Positions 6,789 through 9,506 of a DNA stretch of 9,506 nucleotides are shown here, one piece after another. Made by a program: the position numbers and the translations under genes. Each line of letters opens with the position of its first letter. Position 1 is the first letter of the stretch. This DNA comes from JAFGSZ01 sp964492185 (GTDB lineage Bacteria > Bacteroidota > Bacteroidia > Bacteroidales > UBA10428). The stretch lies in assembly GCA_964492185.1 (NCBI GenBank), contig CAZBJH010000125.1, positions 1 through 9,506 on the forward strand. The letters run 5' to 3'. Below the pieces are notes generated by a model, which had not been told where the DNA came from, did not search any database, and saw only the letters and a program-made list of their open reading frames with translations.

Positions 6789-8194
6789 TAAATATCCCCC
6801 CTGTTTTTCATTATCCTGAATAATTGCCCTTCAAAATTTTCTGAGGGACCGGGAGCAGGCGATAATATCAGTTTACCCTCCGGATCAATAAGATAATAAG
6901 TCGGGACACCCCTGATATCATAATCTTTTATTACATCAGTATGATTCCCGTAATGTAAGAACTTCCATGGAAAACCATTTTTTTCAATCGAGGTCTTCAG
7001 ATTACCGTATGATTTATCCATTGAAATTGTGACAATCTGCAGGTAATCAATATGCCTGTCATGTACACCCCGTAACTTTTCAAATTCATTAAGGCATGTA
7101 TAGCTATAACTTATGCAAAAATTCAGGTAAACGTATTTTCCCCTGTAATCAGACAGGCTGACCAGGTTGCTGTCTATATCATACAACTGAAAACCGGGAG
7201 GAAAATATCCGGCCATCAAGCGGGTAACTTTTTCGCGTATTGTCCGGCCTATTTCTTTATGCATTTCTATTGAGCTCTTATCTATCAATGAATCCAAAAT
7301 TACAAGCATGGCACTTCTTGAGAAATTATCATCATAAAATTCGTCATGCAAGCCTTTCAGAATAACCAGTTCCAGTAAAGTATCATTTTGCAGAACATCA
7401 TCCCCGGAAAGGGTATTCTTTAATTGTTCAAGACTTTGGTCATCGTTGATATCAGAATATATTTCAGCACCACTGACCGTACGCGAAAAAAAATTGAAAT
7501 AACGTTCATATATCTGATTGAAAAGTTCCATATAAGCGGGATTATTGTACAGAACCGGACGATCCAGGAAAAATTTGTCGGACACGCTTCTGGCTTTGTG
7601 CTGGTGTGCCAGATGCCTTAACATTCCATATTTGTACTCCTTGAAAAAATTGAAGAATGTATTACTGTCACCCGTGTAAGGTGCATCCATCCTTTCAATA
7701 TCATCATCCAGCTGACTAATATCCTGCCGGAGGGCTAAATTATGTATATGTTTATTATAATAGGGATAATACGCATCATGGAACATACGTATTTTCATGT
7801 TCAGTTCCGTATCAATTGAATTCCCCAGGCCCAGATGAATGCTTGTGGGATCAAAGAAAGGGTTTAACTCATCTTCAATCTTAAGTGGTTTATTTTCAGG
7901 CAATACAATTTCATAGACTTTCCCCGGTACTACATACAAATATCCCCGGTATATGCCAACATCCGTAAAAACATAAGTAATACCGTTAACTTCAAAGTCC
8001 ATACTGAATGTCCCGTCTTCCTGAACCTTTGAACGTGCAAGAACCTTTGTTTCATTTGTTATTCTGTCTTTATACTTATGAAAAACCAGCTCTTCACCGG
8101 CATAGTCCGGAGCAACTCCTGAAATTGTCACCTCACTGGCAATAAGAAATTGTGAAAAAAACACTAGTACTGTCAACACCTTTATCAATCTCAT
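6788..8194 (-). CDS. Secreted DUF4369-like/TlpA-like thioredoxin-fold protein with degenerate active site
   Basis: About 468 residues. The N-terminus (MRLIKVLTVLVFFSQFLIA, cut likely before SEV) is a signal peptide. An all-beta N-terminal region resembles the DUF4369-type domain found before thioredoxin domains in Bacteroidota; a helical middle follows; the C-terminal thioredoxin fold (about the last 140 residues) has YLNF...TCLNEFEKL and the cis-proline segment RGVPTYYLIDPEG. At the CxxC site the sequence is S-Y-T-C, so the nucleophilic cysteine is serine, and the usual tryptophan after NF is cysteine. Disulfide reductase activity is therefore doubtful. The ATG at 8194 overlaps the coaD stop as ATGA and is preferred; another ATG two codons upstream (8200) is possible. 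Translation coupling with coaD is likely. The stop abuts a MITE-like element. Confidence 0.85.
   Translation of the reverse strand: MRLIKVLTVLVFFSQFLIASEVTISGVAPDYAGEELVFHKYKDRITNETKVLARSKVQEDGTFSMDFEVNGITYVFTDVGIYRGYLYVVPGKVYEIVLPENKPLKIEDELNPFFDPTSIHLGLGNSIDTELNMKIRMFHDAYYPYYNKHIHNLALRQDISQLDDDIERMDAPYTGDSNTFFNFFKEYKYGMLRHLAHQHKARSVSDKFFLDRPVLYNNPAYMELFNQIYERYFNFFSRTVSGAEIYSDINDDQSLEQLKNTLSGDDVLQNDTLLELVILKGLHDEFYDDNFSRSAMLVILDSLIDKSSIEMHKEIGRTIREKVTRLMAGYFPPGFQLYDIDSNLVSLSDYRGKYVYLNFCISYSYTCLNEFEKLRGVHDRHIDYLQIVTISMDKSYGNLKTSIEKNGFPWKFLHYGNHTDVIKDYDIRGVPTYYLIDPEGKLILSPAPGPSENFEGQLFRIMKNRGDI
6789..6794. repeat. TAAATA flank, second side of element copy 2
   Basis: TAAATA directly after the GACAGACTC end of element copy 2. 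Its first two bases form part of the stop codon of the adjacent minus-strand gene. Confidence 0.75.
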
Positions 8195-8649
8195 AAGCAT
8201 ATTTTATCCGGCAGAAACTGGCTTGCATCACCGCCATGCATAATGATATCACGAACTATAGTTGAATTGACCGAAGTATATTTTGGTTCGGTCAACAAAA
8301 AAACCGATTCCAGCTCAGGGTACATGGCTTTGTTATTTTGTGCTATCGCCCTTTCATACTCAAAGTCAGCTGACGTGCGTAATCCCCTCAGAATATATTT
8401 TGCATTCACCTCCCTGCAAAAATCAACTGTCAATCCCTCAAAACTATGTACACTAACTTTCTCATCCTTCTCAAACACATCCCTGATCCATGACATTCTC
8501 TTCTCTAACGGAAAATAACCAGGTTTATTGGTATTAAACCCTATTGAAATTATGATCAGGTCAAAAATAGGAAAGGCACGCCTGACGATAGACTCATGCC
8601 CGATAGTAAAAGGATCGAACGATCCGGGAAAAACAGCAATACGTTCCAT
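8191..8649 (-). CDS. coaD: Phosphopantetheine adenylyltransferase
   Basis: Transfers AMP from ATP to 4'-phosphopantetheine, giving dephospho-CoA, the penultimate step of CoA synthesis. The 152-residue protein has the nucleotidyltransferase signature GSFDPFTIGH (9-18), the segment ILRGLRTSADFEYE (86-99) that forms the substrate site, and NSTIVR (128-133) near the end, corresponding to the second nucleotide-binding motif of the family. I chose the ATG at 8649, since MERIAVFPGSFDP is the standard N-terminus; the open frame extends 13 codons further upstream (8688) but those residues are not family-like. The gene follows the LiaF-like gene by 45 bases and its TGA overlaps the next gene by 4 bases. 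Confidence 0.97.
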   Translation of the reverse strand: MERIAVFPGSFDPFTIGHESIVRRAFPIFDLIIISIGFNTNKPGYFPLEKRMSWIRDVFEKDEKVSVHSFEGLTVDFCREVNAKYILRGLRTSADFEYERAIAQNNKAMYPELESVFLLTEPKYTSVNSTIVRDIIMHGGDASQFLPDKICL

Positions 8650-8694
8650 AATGTGTATTTGTTTTTCTAAAAAAATAAATATATGCAAATTCTT

Positions 8695-9228
8695 TTATTT
8701 CATTCTTATCTCCACTGCACCAAATATGGCATTTGCTTCAATAACAAGATAGGATAAGGAATCTTTATTCATATTGTTTGAATAATTAATGCTCCCGAAT
8801 GCCACCATATTACCGTCAGGCATTTTAGCCCCGGCGAATACAGCATTCGCTTCAATCCTTACCGGCATGTTTTTATTTAAAATAACTTCAGACTTGCCGA
8901 AAATCGCGTTGATCTCAATCTTAAAAGGTCTGTCCCGTTCCAGTTCAATATCCCTAAGATCATGAACAGTTTTTGAAAAGATAGTATTGTATTCGGTATT
9001 GTTTTTGGCAGAACCCGTATAATGGTATTCCTGGAAAATAACATCACGCTTATGCTGCCTGTGATGAACTATTCCGGTATGTCCGATAATTACCCGGATA
9101 CCTATTACAATGATTAAAAGACCAAATACTATCCGAAAAATACTTATCCCGAATAAAATACGAAAAATTATACTTGCACCGACGAGGATCAGTATGATCC
9201 CCCAAAAAACACCTGGAGCCATTCTCAT
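8695..9228 (-). CDS. LiaF-like membrane protein (DUF5668 / cell-wall-stress response type)
   Basis: A 177-residue protein with two closely spaced hydrophobic segments at the N-terminus (about 6-28 and 29-49), as in LiaF-type transmembrane domains, and a C-terminal soluble region of beta strands. Three copies of a short motif I-E-x-N-A-(I/V)-F-(G/A) occur at 104-111, 125-132 and 163-170, consistent with turns of the beta structure seen in LiaF C-terminal domains. In Firmicutes LiaF restrains the LiaSR two-component system; here no histidine kinase or regulator is nearby, so only the family resemblance is claimed. The start is ATG at 9228, with a second in-frame ATG two codons on. It is first of a minus-strand operon with coaD and the thioredoxin-fold gene. 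Confidence 0.8.
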   Translation of the reverse strand: MRMAPGVFWGIILILVGASIIFRILFGISIFRIVFGLLIIVIGIRVIIGHTGIVHHRQHKRDVIFQEYHYTGSAKNNTEYNTIFSKTVHDLRDIELERDRPFKIEINAIFGKSEVILNKNMPVRIEANAVFAGAKMPDGNMVAFGSINYSNNMNKDSLSYLVIEANAIFGAVEIRMK

Positions 9229-9268
9229 AATTATTGGTTTTTACAATATAAAAATACTGCTTATCCTG

Positions 9269-9343
9269 GTAAAGAAAAATACCGGATAGGTAAAAGAAGG
9301 GTTTTCATCGGTTAAAACGTGATAATACTCCCGTAAAAGAAGG
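9269..9343. repeat. Short direct repeats GTAAAAGAAGG upstream of the LiaF-like operon
   Basis: GTAAAAGAAGG occurs exactly at 9290-9300 and 9333-9343, 43 bases apart, and a related GGTAAAGAA is at 9269-9277. They lie 40-115 bases upstream of the LiaF-like start, where a promoter or operator would be expected. No good Bacteroidota promoter was found here, so a regulatory role is only possible. Confidence 0.3.
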
Positions 9344-9356
9344 ATATGAATTAAAG

Positions 9357-9409
9357 TATGGACAGATACATGACCGGTTAAACATTTTTCCGGGTTTATA
9401 GACAAACAC
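9357..9409. mobile_element. Partial element: end module related to copy 2
   Basis: From ATGGACAGATAC (9358) through CCGGTTAAACATTT and TTTATAGACAAACAC (ends 9409), this segment aligns with the last about 52 bases of copy 2 (roughly 6737-6788), with most positions matching. No matching opposite end was found to its left, so it looks like a truncated or eroded copy. It is followed by TAATTA (9410-9415) and then the start of another element. Confidence 0.6.
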
Positions 9410-9415
9410 TAATTA
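9410..9415. repeat. TAATTA between two element ends
   Basis: Six bases separating the GACAAACAC end of the partial element from the GAGTTTGTC end of copy 3. It takes the place of the TAAATA seen next to copies 1 and 2 and suggests a TAA(A/T)TA target. Confidence 0.55.
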
Positions 9416-9506
9416 GAGTTTGTCCATAAACTCGTAGTGTTTGTTCAGAATGTTCGAGATCAAGGCGCGCGAACCGAACGAAGTGAGCTCTTGAACACCT
9501 TTAAAA
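9416..9506. mobile_element. MITE-like element, copy 3, cut by the window edge
   Basis: Starts with GAGTTTGTCCATAAA and matches 88 of 91 bases of 1093-1003 read on the opposite strand; the three differences all lie in the first 22 bases. It is therefore the GAG-end half of an element inverted relative to copies 1 and 2. The rest, and any second flank, lies outside the window. No coding content is seen. Confidence 0.8.

Noticed and set aside
8650..8688. A longer coaD start 13 codons upstream
   Set aside because: The extra residues are not family-like, and MERIAVFPGSFDP from the ATG at 8649 is the standard N-terminus.
9401..9440. Element ends as outward promoters (TAGTGTTTG and TAGAGTTTG resemble TAnnTTTG)
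   Set aside because: Each has three bases between TA and TTTG instead of two, and no -33 box is at the right distance.
1..9506. CRISPR array, tRNA, rRNA, phage or defence genes
   Set aside because: There are no regularly spaced repeats, no tRNA-like or rRNA sequence, and all genes are explained by housekeeping families plus the short repeat elements.

Overview
The window looks like chromosomal DNA from a member of the Bacteroidota, probably a Bacteroidales-type organism. The grounds are the gene set and its order (rsfS, ftsH, a DUF2007 gene and cdsA together; pyrE with a START-like protein; a DUF4369/TlpA-type thioredoxin after coaD), AT-rich intergenic DNA, no clear Shine-Dalgarno sequences, and at least one promoter matching the Bacteroidota pattern TTTG-N19-TAnnTTTG. 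This assignment is an inference from content; no rRNA or other marker is present.

Layout. On the minus strand from 3775 down to 4 runs an operon-like series: rsfS (ribosome silencing factor), ftsH (membrane AAA+ protease), a small DUF2007 gene that is now broken, and cdsA (CDP-diacylglycerol synthase). Divergent from rsfS is birA (biotin-protein ligase, plus strand), whose leader carries the best promoter in the window. birA converges on a START/SRPBCC-like gene that lies downstream of pyrE (both minus). pyrE and a Nudix hydrolase gene are divergent with only 7 bases between their start codons. The Nudix gene converges on a second minus-strand operon running from 9228 to 6788: a LiaF-like membrane protein, coaD (phosphopantetheine adenylyltransferase) and a secreted thioredoxin-fold protein whose active site has lost its first cysteine. 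Most genes are housekeeping functions (membrane lipid, protein quality control, biotin, CoA and pyrimidine synthesis).

The unusual layer is a family of short non-coding elements. They have termini close to G(T/A)GTCTGTC(C/T)ATAA and sit next to 6-base TAAATA or TAATTA sequences. Two complete copies (901-1093, 193 bp; 6626-6788, 163 bp) are each flanked by direct TAAATA repeats. A third copy (9416-9506) runs off the window, next to a partial fourth (about 9357-9409). The first copy has split the DUF2007 gene: deleting the element and one TAAATA restores an uninterrupted 65-residue protein, so insertion with target duplication can be read from the sequence itself. The second copy abuts the stop codon of the thioredoxin gene and contains a large dyad between convergent genes. 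No transposase lies in the window, so these look like MITE-like, non-autonomous elements. Copies one and three share a segment matching at 88 of 91 positions in opposite orientation, about 8.3 kb apart.
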